From Epiperipatus broadwayi (lineage: Eukaryota; Onychophora; Udeonychophora; Euonychophora; Peripatidae): DNA of 64,000 bases. Positions 13,171 to 24,660 of the stretch are shown here, in pieces; within the stretch, counting starts at the first letter, position 1, and every line of letters starts with the position of its first letter. A program made the translations under genes and the position numbers. The stretch covers positions 536,404 through 600,403 of the forward strand of contig JAQFVV010006503.1 of the NCBI GenBank assembly GCA_028023455.1. Reading direction: 5' to 3'. Below the pieces are notes generated by a model. That model was not told the origin of the DNA and searched no databases. It worked only from the letters and a program-made list of their open reading frames with translations.

Positions 13171-13701
13171 TATCAGTAAACTTCCTCAAAAAACAAAAAC
13201 ATAAAAAAAAAAAAAGAATTTACTTAGTGTTAGTAATTACATTACACAAATTGATTATATATGAAAATTTCAAAAGGACAAAACTTTTTTTTTACAAGAC
13301 AAAACAGTAATTACACACAAATATAATGATTAAAAAAAAGTTGACTGTTGATTCCCTATTACCAGCTAAATTTCTGCCCCCTCCCTTCCAAGTTTCATTT
13401 CTCCTACCTTTAACTATTACTTAGGCAAGTTGAACGATTAGATTTTAATTTAACAAGACTTTTAAAAAAAAAAATTATGATTTATATTTATTATTACGTT
13501 TTATTCCTCGCATTTATATTTACATATGCACAATTTTTCTTACTGGCAGTACCTTTAAGACCAAAAATTCAAACTGTAACTCCACGTCAATACAACAAAT
13601 ATATTTATACTAATTTCAGGAAAAATATTACGAGCATGATTCACTTTTAAAATTCTCAGGGCACTCATGTTTATTAAAGATCGGCCCAAGTTGGGTAGCC
13701 A
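13171..13701 (-). mobile_element. Internal region 2 of the LTR array (non-coding)
   Basis: 531 bp, nearly identical to 10581-11112. No coding domain. Confidence 0.7.
13683..13701 (-). other. Primer-binding site (tRNA-Lys-like), second internal region
   Basis: Minus strand reads TGGCTACCCAACTTGGGCC. CCCAAC and TGGG-C match the Lys1,2-type primer site better than the first copy does; together the two copies make a Lys primer the best guess. Confidence 0.6.
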
Positions 13702-15758
13702 GTTATAACGATCGAAATGAAAGTGAAGATCGAATCTACATATCTGCAACTACCAGGGCGCCATCTAGGCATTTAAACCTAGAAAAATTTATAGAGTAGG
13801 CAGATACGCGCTGTTAAGATTCCACTTTATTTAAATATTCAGATCGTTAGCCCAAGTCACTAGCTCAGTGGAGACGCAGAGATAAAAATCTATATCTTAA
13901 TTTATATCTTAAATATAAATAAATAAAAGCCACTGCCAGAAATTAACACATAAAAATATTTATTTACGCACATATAAAATAACATTTAAATTTTGAGGAA
14001 TAAATTCAACATTTTAGATTTTTCTATTAATCTTTAGTTTTACATTTAAGTAAATTACAACCATGAGTTTAATATTTATTTAGTGAGTCGAGTATGAATA
14101 GACTACATAGATCTGCATTTGAAAAGAAAATATTCTTCCCTGATTTAACCTTATGCAACAAATTTCACAATCAAACTGGTGCCAATCCATCTGATACATT
14201 TATGTATTCAATGTAGCATGAAAATACGACAACACAAAATACTATACTGTCAGGAATGTACATCTGATCAGTAAGTAGAATTAGAGAAGACATTGTCTCT
14301 CCACCAACAGGAATGTTACATCTGTTGGCGAGTAGAACAATAAACATAAAACTCCATAGGAATGGACTGCGGTCCTTTGCCATCTTACAAACCCATCCAT
14401 AGGCAAACAGAAGGTGTGTGGTGTATATATATAATCCTGCCCATAGCGGATCTCATACTACATCTACAATTACACAAATATATCCAATCCATTGAACCAA
14501 TTCAACTACGAAATGAATAACCTAAGATTACCCTCCCTTAATATAACTTTACAAAACTATATAGCCATTCATGCCCGACTTAAATTTAACATTTAAATAC
14601 GTTCGCACAGATTATTTTTATACAATTTGTTTTATAATGTCGAGTATAGATCGGCTGCACAGATTCCACGGTCAAAAAACATTCCAAATTAAACACAACC
14701 GATCAAAATACAAAGTCAATCGATAACGTCAATTGCTGAGGGAATACAGGAGACCCTTTGGTGTTCATCATAAGACACCACAGTGACATCGTTGACTTAT
14801 ATATTCTAATCGACTGTGAAAACCACAACATAATCAACCGCTAACGAATCTATGCAACGTCTATACCCAACTTAAATGTAATGCATTTAATAATTTCTAC
14901 AATAAATATTACTACAAATAAAAATAATAAAATGGAAATGATTTTAGCAAAACTTAACTATATAAATTTAAACAATCAATTATTAATTTGAAAATCAAAT
15001 AAAAGTTCATTTTAAAATTTAAATTAGCTGAATCTTTAAAAAAAACAATGACGAAAGTTCTTAATTACTCTTTTTGTTGTTGTTGTTAATTTGTAAAGTT
15101 CATAGCTCACGGTAGAAGAGTCCAGGTTTCTGCTTTTAATTCCCACGATGCCTCCATTGGAAGATAATGTTCTGGAGATGGCAATAGCTGGTTCAAGGTA
15201 TCACAGTCTTTTCATTTTTTTTATACAGAGAGTGTGGTATGTGCGTCCTACCACATCTCTCAAACACAAAATGCTGGAACTGTCAGAAAAAACTGTATTT
15301 CCCTTTTTATATTATCCACACGGATTCAATCAACAAAACGTCACTAATCCATCACTTTTGTTAGGGTCCGAGCCAAGGCTTAGTGCTTCCATTGGTCAAG
15401 CTAATTTCTCTTTATTTTCTTATCTATCTTTCATCAGATCATTTTAATTATACAAGAGCCCAAGGCTAGCTTGCTTTTCAAACAATTTATAAACAATCAT
15501 TTCCATTTACAGATTACAAGAATTAATTAATACCTGTTTTTATTTTTAAATCTTGTACTTTTTTTTATAAAAAAGTACGTTCAAATACTTATTTATTTGT
15601 TTTTTTTTAAAAAAAATATTTTTAAAGTTTGGCATCTGTGCGAATGTATATACGTTTAACAAACATTTTAATTTTAGCGTTTAGTTTTTTACTTTTATTT
15701 GCGAACTTTTAAGTTTTTATTTTAAATTAATGTAACGACATATTTATATATCGTTACA
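13702..15758 (-). repeat. LTR copy 3 (5' LTR in element sense)
   Basis: 2.06-kb LTR. Its start, with the short palindrome TGTAACGA...TCGTTACA, lies at 15731-15758; the sequence after 15758 is unrelated to the internal region, which fixes the element edge. An AATAAA on the minus strand at 13826-13831, about 120 bases before the LTR end, could be the poly(A) signal. Confidence 0.8.
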
Positions 15759-16179
15759 ATATATTGCATATCAGTTAAAATAATGCGATAATGATGTATT
15801 AATTTAATATTTTTCCACAGTATTATTAAAAAAATCTTTCAAAATTATATTAATTTTAAACATTTTAAAATGCATACTAAACAATTCTCAAAATACTTTA
15901 AAAAAGGTATATAGGTTAAATGGAAGATAATTTTTAAAATATAATTTGCAGTAATTTTCAAATTAATTATGAAAATTTAAAAATATTCTAGAGAAAAAAT
16001 TATGATTTCAAATTATTACGTTACCTGAAAATATATTTAGATTACAAAAAAAAGTTACTTAGCATCAAATTCTTTTGTAAATGATATAAATAATTATTTT
16101 TGAAATAAAAATAATCAAATTCTTATCTTAATGATAACATTGAAGTGACTTAATATTAGTCTTTATTAATAGTAATTCT
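15759..16179. other. AT-rich spacer
   Basis: About 420 bases of very AT-rich DNA without a reading frame or recognisable repeat. Confidence 0.4.
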
Positions 16180-16402
16180 TATATAACAATATATCTTATT
16201 AAATAATCACAAGCATCTTACACCTTTAAGCAAATAATGTTTATTAATATAATAACTGTTCATCACAGTCTTCTTCAGAGAAATAGATTCAGATCTGAAG
16301 AAGACTGTGAGGAACAGTTGAAACTGTTATTATATTAATAAACATTATTTGCTTAAAGGTGTAAGAAGTTTGTGATTATTTAATAAGATATATTGTTATA
16401 TA
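16180..16402. repeat. Foldback element with hammerhead-like core in each arm
   Basis: Inverted repeat: two ~100-bp arms (outer ends tatataacaatatatctta and its complement) around a short centre at about 16285. Each arm carries ctgaagaagactg...cagttgaaac, which resembles the hammerhead core CUGANGA-stem II-GAAA with a five-pair stem II (GACTG/CAGTT) and one extra A after the CUGAAGA. No stem III partner or cleavage triplet was found, so it is at most a relic. The same core, better preserved, occurs at 37641-37730. Confidence 0.7.
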
Positions 16403-16796
16403 TGAATAAGCAAAATTACTGAAGAGGAAGAAGGAAGAAGTATATACAGAATTATATAGAATAGTATTTCTTATCAATTCATTTATATATAATTTAAATT
16501 GGAATATTAAAATGATATAATCATGGCATTAAAAAAATCAATTTTTAATTTATCAGCATTTAAAATTTCTTTCTCAGTCAGAAAAATGAAAACAGTAGCA
16601 ATGTGTTCCCTTTTGTTTTTCTCATTTTAATAAAACATGTTAAAATAAGAAATAATGTCACTGATATATTAATTGTTTTATAGAAGCAGCATAATTTATT
16701 TTAAAGTTAATAATGTACGCTGATATTAATGTTTGTTACCAATAATAAAAAATATTGTGTTTTAATAGAAATGTTCCAAAATTTAAAAAGAAAGGG
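16403..16796. other. AT-rich spacer
   Basis: Nothing recognised in about 390 bases. Confidence 0.4.
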
Positions 16797-16809
16797 GGAA
16801 AAGAATGAT
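16797..16809 (+). repeat. Left target-site duplication, 13 bp
   Basis: ggaaaagaatgat, identical to 17581-17593; the two copies bracket 16810-17580 exactly. Confidence 0.9.
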
Positions 16810-16913
16810 ATAAACAATTCAAAATACAGCAAAACTCTCCATATAGTAGTGCCATCATGTGCTAACAAGAGCAATCAATGGATGCCAGAAGGCTTGTGCA
16901 TAAAATCCCTATC

Positions 16914-16986
16914 TAGTGCCTACTCATCCAATATCCCCAGACTAGTTTCTGGCTTGTGGCCTTCATCAGTGAGGAGCCTTGGATCT
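16914..16986 (-). ncRNA. Hammerhead-like motif (relic), minus copy
   Basis: Minus-strand CTGATGA (16969-16963), a short GGC/GCC stem and GAAA (16949-16946), followed by ACTAGT and ACTAG that can pair as stem III. The closing pair of stem II is A-A and stem I is weak, so activity is doubtful. Confidence 0.4.
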
Positions 16987-17370
16987 GAGAGCACTGCACC
17001 TAGATCTTAGGATCTAATGCACGTGATGGCACTACTATATGGAGAGTTTTGCTGTATTTTGAATTGTTTATAACAATTATTGTGCTAGTATGAGATAGTG
17101 ATCATGTGATGTTTAGTGGTTTAACACCAATCCTGCCTAATAGGATAGTGGTGGCTATGGTTGTTAAAGAGCCAGACACCAAAATGTATGGGTACTGAAT
17201 TGAGTTCAGACCCATATGACTACATAAGCTATTGAGCTTGGATTGAAAATATTAATAGTGTTTTCAATTTCATTCTAGTAGTTTTGTAGTTAAATAGAGT
17301 TAAAAGGTGGGTGCTGGAGAGTTGCACTAGATCCTAAGATCTAGGTGCAGTGCTCTCAGATCCAAGGCTC

Positions 17371-17440
17371 CTCACTGATGAAGGCCACAAGCCAGAAACT
17401 AGTCTGGGGATATTGGATGAGTAGGCACTAGATAGGGATT
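17371..17440 (+). ncRNA. Hammerhead-like motif (relic), plus copy
   Basis: CTGATGA at 17375-17381, stem II GGC/GCC (17383-17385 with 17391-17393), GAAA at 17395-17398, stem III CTAGT/ACTAG (17399-17403 with 17427-17431), and a possible cleavage triplet ending at 17434. Against it: A-A in place of the G-C pair that normally closes stem II, a bulged A before the triplet, and only about four pairs in stem I. Confidence 0.45.
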
Positions 17441-17580
17441 TTATGCACAAGCCTTCTGGCATCCATTGATTGCTCTTGTTAGCACGTGATGGCACTACTA
17501 TATGGAGAGTTTTGCTGTATTTTGAATTGTTTATAACAATTATTGTGCTAGTATGAGATAGTGATCATGTGATGTTTAGT

Positions 17581-17593
17581 GGAAAAGAATGAT
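17581..17593 (+). repeat. Right target-site duplication, 13 bp
   Basis: ggaaaagaatgat; see 16797-16809. Confidence 0.9.
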
Positions 17594-17997
17594 CCTGAAA
17601 TTCATGATTACAGATTTAATATTTATATGTTTTTTTATTTTGTACATTAGTTTTGATTATCCTTGTAAGTTAAGTTATTTTTTATATTATATTTATATGT
17701 CAATGCAAACACATTTTTGGTACTTTATGGAATATCTAATTTTCATACTTATGATATTAATGGCTAGAAGCAATATAAGTATAAAATAGCTATTTTATCA
17801 ATAATATATTTTTATCAAAAGAGTAGCCACAGGCAGGGGTTTGTTTAATGTCCACCGAAAGTTAATTAGAAAATAATTTTTAATAATTTAAGTATAATAT
17901 TTTCTGTTCAATAGCTGTAGATAAAAACATATTTTATAACTAGCAATTTTTTTGTGGAAGTTTGTGAAAAATAAAAATGCTTTTATATTTAGTTATT
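17594..17997. other. AT-rich spacer
   Basis: About 400 bases; the 66-codon reading frame over 17589-17789 is AT-driven and hydrophobic, with nothing to support a gene. Confidence 0.4.
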
Positions 17998-18013
17998 AAG
18001 TATATTACTTGCA

Positions 18014-18106
18014 GTCAAGCGTTGATGGCCTAGTGGTTAGCATAGCTGCCTTCCAAGAAGCTGGCCTGGGTTTGCTTCCTGGTCAGCGCATTGACATATG
18101 AAAAAA
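18014..18106 (+). mobile_element. tRNA-derived SINE with 16-bp TSD
   Basis: A box tggcctagtggttagc and B box region gggtttgcttcc, a tRNA-like head of about 75 bases, a short tail gcgcattgacatatg and an A run. Flanked by aagtatattacttgca (17998-18013) and aagtatattatttgca (18107-18122), one mismatch, a typical LINE-driven TSD. B box has TTTGC where TTCGC is expected, so Pol III strength may be reduced. Confidence 0.85.
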
Positions 18107-18122
18107 AAGTATATTATTTGCA

Positions 18123-19388
18123 AAGCTTCTAATCTTGAACTTTGAAGCCAGGTGGAGTATATAAGTTGACTTAAGAGTCAAATTGTATAAAATAGTAAAT
18201 ATTCCTTCCTTCCTTTTTTTAATATCCAAATTTTATAAAATATCATACATGGAAGATTATTATTTGATTTCCTGGACAAAATAATATAATAAGAGCTATA
18301 AAATAAATTTGTATGACTTTTTTAAAAATATATATTCATAGCTAAACCAAATGATAAAAACAAAATAATTTCCAAAATAAAAAGGAAATATCGCAACAAT
18401 CTATATATAAACCCAATATATAAAGTAATACTCTTTCCAGATACTATGACATTTCAATTTTATGATGAGCTGATTTTATGACTACAGACAATCTTTAAAT
18501 AAAATGGATGTAAAGTTTGAAAAGTTTAGATTTGGGTAAAAATTTTATAAACATCATCTGTTGACCCATGATTTCAGTATAATAAGGTAGAAATAAACTT
18601 TTTACACCAGAAACCTCAACATGATATAATACTATACATAAAAGACTATTTTATAATGATGCAAATAAATCTTAAATGGATCTGTGACTTAATATTTTTT
18701 CTGTACCTTATAGATGATTATAATACTTATGATTGAAATAATTCTAAAATCTTTACCTGCTAAATAATATTACGTAGATTGACAATAATAACGGATATTA
18801 GAGATTAAGCATGAGCAAGATAGCAAGGGTCCTGCTTGATTTAGGGCAATGATAAATTATTAGAATTTGGTGATTTACAAAGTTTGTGGATTAAGGCTTT
18901 AATTCTGTCACTTTTAGTACTTAAACATCTTATGGATTTCAAAATAATAAACGATTGGATTATTTTTTTAAGGCGTCACGTTAATTTTTAATTAAAGAGT
19001 AAAAGTATTCTTAATGCACATAAGTTTTCTAAATTAGAAATATATATATATATACACACACATTTAAAATTAAAACAAAATAGTAGATATTTGAGAGTAA
19101 TATATACTATATGCTTTTACACGGATGTGAAAACTGGCAATGTATCTAATTGCTCATAATTCATCCTGGAAACAAAAAAAATTGCATGTTCAATCAGACT
19201 AGTCTTTTTTTGTAAGATGTTCGTCCCTAATCAATTAAGAAAACCATCCAGTATTGGGTGGTTAATGGGTATCTAGATGATAAAACTGTGATGCAAAAAT
19301 TATTCAAACTTTTATCATCTGAAAATAGGTGAGCTTAATTTAATGACTGATGCCTTTTCCATCTTAGATTTTTATGCGTACACGAATG
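18123..19388. other. AT-rich intergenic or intronic DNA with a short (AT)n(AC)n run
   Basis: No gene seen. A microsatellite lies at about 19038-19062. Confidence 0.4.
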
Positions 19389-19466
19389 TATTGGTGGCTA
19401 GCGGTTAGCGTGGCTGCCTTCAAACGGCTGGCCCGGGTTCGCTTCCCGCTCAATGCTTTGACATAT
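19389..19466 (+). mobile_element. tRNA-derived SINE
   Basis: Same family as 18014-18106 and better preserved in the promoter: A box ggtggctagcggttagcg, B box gggttcgcttccc, then the shared tail caatgctttgacatat. TSD not resolved because an AT run follows. Confidence 0.85.
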
Positions 19467-20845
19467 AATATATATATAACTTGTTGTTTTATTAATTTAG
19501 TTGCAATTATTGATAAACAAATATTTTAGTATTTTGAGCGTATGCTGATTGAGATTGATATCAAATAAAAAAATAAAGGATGCCATACAAAATTATTTCC
19601 AACTTACAATTAGATATGACAAATGTCATCGGTGGCCCACATCATAGAAAAGCAAAATAATATTGTAACAAATCGTCTAGACGTAGAACTATGTAGTCAT
19701 TAACATTAAGGCATACATAATATAACTTGGAGAAGAATTAAAAATGAACAAGTATAAAACCGTGAAAGTCATTAGATGAAAATAAACGGAGGGCTAAGAA
19801 ACGGGCTATATGAAAAAAAAAACGATTGTTATAACTCTATGAGTACATGATAGAATTTAAATGATAATACACATACATATATATTATAGATCATACATAA
19901 GACATTTTATCTGCTCATAGCAATTTATCATTTATATTTTTTTATGTTCATTTTTTTTCTTTCTTTTTTTTTTTGTAACTTTTACTAATAAAAATAATAA
20001 AACTAAATTTGAATATCAATATTATAAAAATAATCCGGGGAAGCTGTTATTATTACTATGCAGCTCAACAAAAATATTTGTAAAATTTTAATGAAATATA
20101 AACATACCGTGCATCCAGAAATAAATTCCATCTATATTTTTTTTTCCCATCGCATATCAACTTTGCTTTGAATAAACAAATAAACCATTTAATGCAAAGT
20201 ATATTTTATATAATTAAAATATTTTTAATTTGCGTTTTATTTTGCTAGAAATAATTTTAGACATTTAATCAACTTTAAAATAAAATTGCTGAATTGGTAA
20301 TCTCTTTAAATAAGTAAAATTTATATTTTTATTTGTGTCTGTGTTTATTGTTTTTAAAATTTTATTTAGTCTATTTTAGGATAAAAATCTTATCAAATTG
20401 CTGGTATTCACGAAATCCCATATTTTTTTATCTTATATAAAATAAGATTGTCCTTTTAACCCTATTACTTTGAATGAATATTCATTAAGGCTGTAGCCTC
20501 AAGCACATGCGTATAAAAATGCGATAGTAGGGACCTCTACAGGTCTTAAACCACAAGCTTACTCTTTCATGAATATTACTTACGTAATCAAGTAATTCAA
20601 GTAATTAATGTGCGTTTAATAAATTTATAATTACTTTGAATGAAATAAGTGCATCTATTGCTATATTTTGAATACAAATCCAATTCTAATCTTCAAAAGA
20701 GTGAAAGCAATTAACTAAAAGATGCTATGGTCATTCTTATAAACAATTTATTTTTGGACTCAATATTAAATGTACAGATGGTTTCTGATCTATAGAAGTA
20801 ATTCATTTTACAACTTTTTGTGTAATTCTAAAAAGAGAGTAACAA
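19467..20845. other. AT-rich DNA, no gene seen
   Basis: Contains homopolymer T runs near 19950-19975. The gaatgaatattcattaag block near 20470 and gaatatt near 20573 give a weak inverted pair. Nothing else supported. Confidence 0.35.
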
Positions 20846-21146
20846 ATTGCTACACATGCACTGTACTATACTATTAAACCAACTCAAGTCACATGATAGA
20901 GACTTTGAAAAGCTAAGAGCAACCATCTTATCTTTGTACTTAAACACAATTATATAGGCCAATCATAAGTATGTTGAATTGAGAGCATGTACATTTTTAT
21001 ATTGCACTTTACTTCCATTTTTCTTTATTACACATATTAAGATAGCAGCTTTTATCTTTTCAAAATCTCTATGTGGCTTGATCAAGAGTTTTCTTATAGT
21101 CAACAAAAATGTTGGTTTAATAACAATGTACTGTGCATGTATAATG
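20846..21146. repeat. Foldback (MITE-like) element, ~300 bp
   Basis: Left arm gctacacatgcactgta... and right arm ending tgtactgtgcatgta are imperfect reverse complements over ~100 bases (for example gagactttgaaaagct with aaaagatt/ttcaaaatctc). The centre ataggccaatcataag...gagagcatg recurs at about 55140-55210. Reading frames here are on both strands of the hairpin and are not genes. Confidence 0.65.
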
Positions 21147-22950
21147 GTTGATTTCCATCTGTTTAGAATCACAGATTGAAACTGTGCTAGTAAATATTTA
21201 TTCAAGTACATTAACTTTTTATGTAAGTAAATTTTCATATATGTCTATTTTTTTCTTTAGGTATACATTTACTTTTACCATGGAGCAGAATATGAAAATA
21301 TTTTTAATGATACATTATATATATATGTATATATTCATGCAGCAGGAAAATTGAAGTCATGGTAATATGTGCATAACATATTTGAAATGTTTTTGTACTA
21401 TGTATATGCTGGAAATTGTTTATATGAGACTAGTGTTATAAAAGTCAAGCTTAGTAAACAAGGCCTATTTATATAGTGTACCATAGACTAAATTATAATG
21501 AATTAAACTTTTTATGCACATGAAATGCAAACTAGATGTCTTGCAATGGCCTATAAATATTACAATTATCATACCATGGCCAGAACTCACAATTAGGCTA
21601 TCATTAAAAATTTTGAACTCAGCCTGTTATTCCATAAAAGAACAAATATTTTCCTACTTTTGTGCTTAAAATATATTTTGATTAAGTGACATTTTTTTTT
21701 GTAAAGAAATTATAATTTTTATTCACATTATAGTGTAATATTTATTTTTTTATATTTTTTAAAAGAGTAATAATAATGTGAATTTCTCTGACAAATTAAA
21801 ATGAAAGATTGTTTGTTGTTTATAAAATTATTGTACAATTAGAGTCAATTTATTTTTTAAGCTAAACATCTATATACAAGTTTAATGGAGTATTTTAAGG
21901 GTTTTATTTGAAAATATTTCTTACTTTGTAATCAATTGTTGTTGTTTTTTTTTTTTTAGAATTTACTGTAAAGCGTTCTGAATGCATTAGTCTATGACAA
22001 CGATTTAGTGCTTAAATATTTTAGTAATATGTCAACAATTAATTATTCATTCTATTAGCCATATGATGAAATGTTATGATAAATACCATGCAAGAGTTAT
22101 ATATTTTAAATCTACATTGTTTGGTTGTGCTATGATAATTTCACTTTTCATTCTATTGGTACATAACCTTATTTCATTTTCATTTTCTGATTATATTTTT
22201 AGATTTTATAAATCCCCATTTCTAATTAATATTCATGTTTAATTATTTGTATAATTTAAATATCTAAAGTAGTAATGTGACTTCACGATCACACCTTTTT
22301 TGTATATGGAAGTTTTGAATGTATAATTAATTTTCACACAGACGTATTATGACAGTAACAATGAAGAAGATAAGTTCATGCAAAGAAGCAATGTGGAACT
22401 TACTTCTATATCAATTTTCTTAAAATGTTATGTATTCTTTTCATCTGAAATACATCTTTCACTGCTTTAGAAATTATTAGAATTCCAGATAAATACTTGA
22501 GTAAAGGAAACATTTAGTGGTAAATGGATTTATTTTTATATCAGCACTTAGCATTTTTAATCTACATTATATTTGTTGTTATGATGAGATGTATAATATT
22601 TTAATATTTATATCTACTTTTGATTTGTTTAACTTATTAAGATAAAGCACTTTTGTTGTGTTTTTTCACTTTTGTTAAAAAAATATATTTTTAAAATTAT
22701 TTTTTAACTTATAGTAATACTTATAATATTATGGCAAAGTATGATAATTTTCATTGTTCATGAGATGTATATTAATGGATTTTAATGAATAGCTAATAAG
22801 TGGCTACTTATTATAATAATTAATGTTTCAAAATTATATTTTTTAATATAATAATGAAAATGTGAAGGCATTATATATTAATCTGAGCTTGTTTATTTAT
22901 TACTGCAATATATAGCAGATTCTAAATTTAGCATCTTAAAACTAATATTC
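21147..22950. other. AT-rich DNA, no gene seen
   Basis: 1.8 kb of AT-rich sequence with A/T homopolymers. No coding region, RNA gene or repeat boundary supported. Confidence 0.35.
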
Positions 22951-23830
22951 TTATTATAATAATAATCAAAAATAAGCTAATGCACACACGCTTTATGTAT
23001 TTTAACTATAAATGAATACTCCCAGTTTCCAAACACAAGATAAAGTCTTTGTGAAAAGATAGAATGAATCCATCTATCCCTTCAACCCAAACGTTTAAGT
23101 ATGGGCAAATCTTAAGCATTTGGAAATGAGAGTGTGAAGATATTAAACAATCACTTTAAATTATCTTTACTATGTCTGAATGAATGACGCTTGTGAAATT
23201 CACTAGAATTTACAATACATCATTCTTAGTTGAAATTAAACATATGTAAATAAGATATTTATTTTATATAGTGCAATGTTTTTTAAACTGTAATAATAAT
23301 CAGAATTAAGCTAATGCACACATGCTTTATGTATTTTAACTATAAATTAATACTCCCACTTTCCAAACACAAGATAAAGTCTTTGTGAAAAGATGGAATC
23401 AATCCATCTATCCTTTCAACCCAAATGGTTAAATATGGGCAAATCTAGAGTATTACAGTTTAAAAAAACATCGCACTATATAAAATAAATATCTTATTTA
23501 CATATGTTTAAGTTCAACTAAGAATGACATATTGTAAATTCTAGTAAATTTCACAAGCATAATCCATTCAGACATAGTAAAGGTATTTTAAAGTGATTGT
23601 TTAATATCTTCATGCTCTCATTTCCAAATACTTAAGATTTGCTCATACTTAAATGCTTGGGATAAATGGATTCATTCTATCTTTTCACAAAAACTTTATC
23701 TTGTGTTTGGAAAGTGAGAGTATTTATTTATAGTTAAAATCCACAAAGCACATGTGCATTAGCTTAATGCTGATTATTATTACAATTTAAAAACATTGCT
23801 CTATATAAAATAAATATCTTATTCTTAGTA
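22951..23830. repeat. Composite foldback: direct pair plus inverted third copy of a ~345-bp repeat
   Basis: Copy 1 (22951-23298) runs from taataataatc...aagctaatgcaca to atatttattttatatagtgcaatg. Copy 2 (about 23299-23450) repeats its first ~150 bases in the same direction, then stops after gggcaaatct. Copy 3 (about 23455-23828) is the whole unit inverted. Identity by eye is about 85-90 percent. No coding content; likely a non-autonomous DNA transposon or foldback that inserted more than once. Confidence 0.75.
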
Positions 23831-24169
23831 TAATTACACAGCACCTGGATTTTGTATTAAGGTATTCAGATGAGAGTTCTGTTACATCTCTAATCAATGT
23901 TATTTACAATACAAATTATTCATTCATATTTGTTCAATATATTTGTGTAATTCCATGGATAACATTTTTCATAATGTATCTGTTATAGAATAGTACAGAT
24001 TACCATTATAATTTATATTTCTATAAGTATAATAATCTTTAAACAACTTGTTTAATCGAATATAGTATGACTAAATAAAATGAAATTAAATTTTAGAGTC
24101 ATAAAATGTATTAGAGCCAATGCATGAAGATTTTCAGGTTGTGTGGGGGACAAAGGTACTCCACTAGTA

Positions 24170-24660
24170 GGGCACTGAAACACCAATATAATTAAAAAAA
24201 TTTATATGTAAATAAAATTGTTTACCTTTTTGAATCATTTTATCCTTAGAAATATTTTCTGAGTGTAAATTCTTCTTTACATAAACTTATTTGTGACAAT
24301 TACCAGGTTTTCAATTTTTAGGCATGAGTTTGAAATATGCTTCATATATATTCCTATCATATCTGAAGCCATTTTGTCATGATAATTAATAAAGCTTATA
24401 TATGTAAATGTTTAAATTTCCAAATCACTTTATTCCTAGAAACACATCCTGCTTGTAAATACTTATTATTTAAATATAAGAGGAATATTTCTTTGCTTAA
24501 ACTTGTGGTAGTTACTCTAACCTCAAAATATATTCATATATATTCCACCACTGCACAAAACTGAACTAGCCAATGCCCTTTCATCACTATAATTAATAAA
24601 ATTTATATTCCCAAACATCTTTATTTAAATAACATAATTTATATAAAAGTAACATGTTAT
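24170..24660. repeat. Decayed ~205-bp tandem repeat, about 2.5 copies
   Basis: Blocks at 24180, 24377 and 24585 share ataattaataaa-type starts, then tttatatgtaaat and a tccaaatca/tgaatca...ttattcctagaaa stretch. Spacing is about 200-207 bases with many differences. Judged by eye only. Confidence 0.45.

Larger units (their letters stand above)
8516..15758 (-). mobile_element. LTR-internal-LTR-internal-LTR array of a non-autonomous LTR retrotransposon
   Basis: Three near-identical ~2.06-kb copies (8516-10580, 11113-13170, 13702-15758) alternate with two near-identical ~532-bp segments (10581-11112, 13171-13701), a period of about 2.59 kb. The first and last units end at LTR limits, not inside the internal region, which is what an LTR element with one extra LTR-internal unit should look like. 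On the minus strand each LTR starts TGTAACGA. Just after the LTR end of each internal region is a TGG-initial primer-binding site (13701 and 11112) resembling the tRNA-Lys(1,2) type. Flanks read atat on both sides. No gag, protease, RT or integrase is present, so it depends on another element. GGCGCC near the LTR end and TG...start fit Ty3/gypsy-like LTRs; exact family unknown. Confidence 0.75.
16810..17580 (+). mobile_element. Complete 771-bp hammerhead-like retroelement (Penelope terminal-repeat or retrozyme-like)
   Basis: Structure: an inverted partial unit (16810 to about 17017), then a ~95-bp tail segment (about 17021-17118), an internal ~200 bp, a direct unit (about 17320-17485) that is the reverse complement of the first, and a second copy of the tail (17486-17580). 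The 13-bp duplicated target flanks it exactly. This inverted-plus-direct layout and TSD length fit Penelope-like insertions. The unit contains CTGATGA...GAAAC. There is no coding potential; it would need RT from another element. Relatives: 26684-27471, 56313-56584 and 63869 to the window end. Confidence 0.75.

Noticed and set aside
9966-15447. Plus-strand ~100-codon frame repeated three times (from MMPPLEDN) and a 70-codon minus frame repeated twice
   Set aside because: Their conservation is explained by duplication of the LTR. They lie antisense or internal to LTRs, contain frameshifts among copies and show no recognisable domain.
17589-17789. 66-codon hydrophobic frame after the TSD
   Set aside because: AT-driven composition, no homologue recognised; begins inside the target-site duplication.
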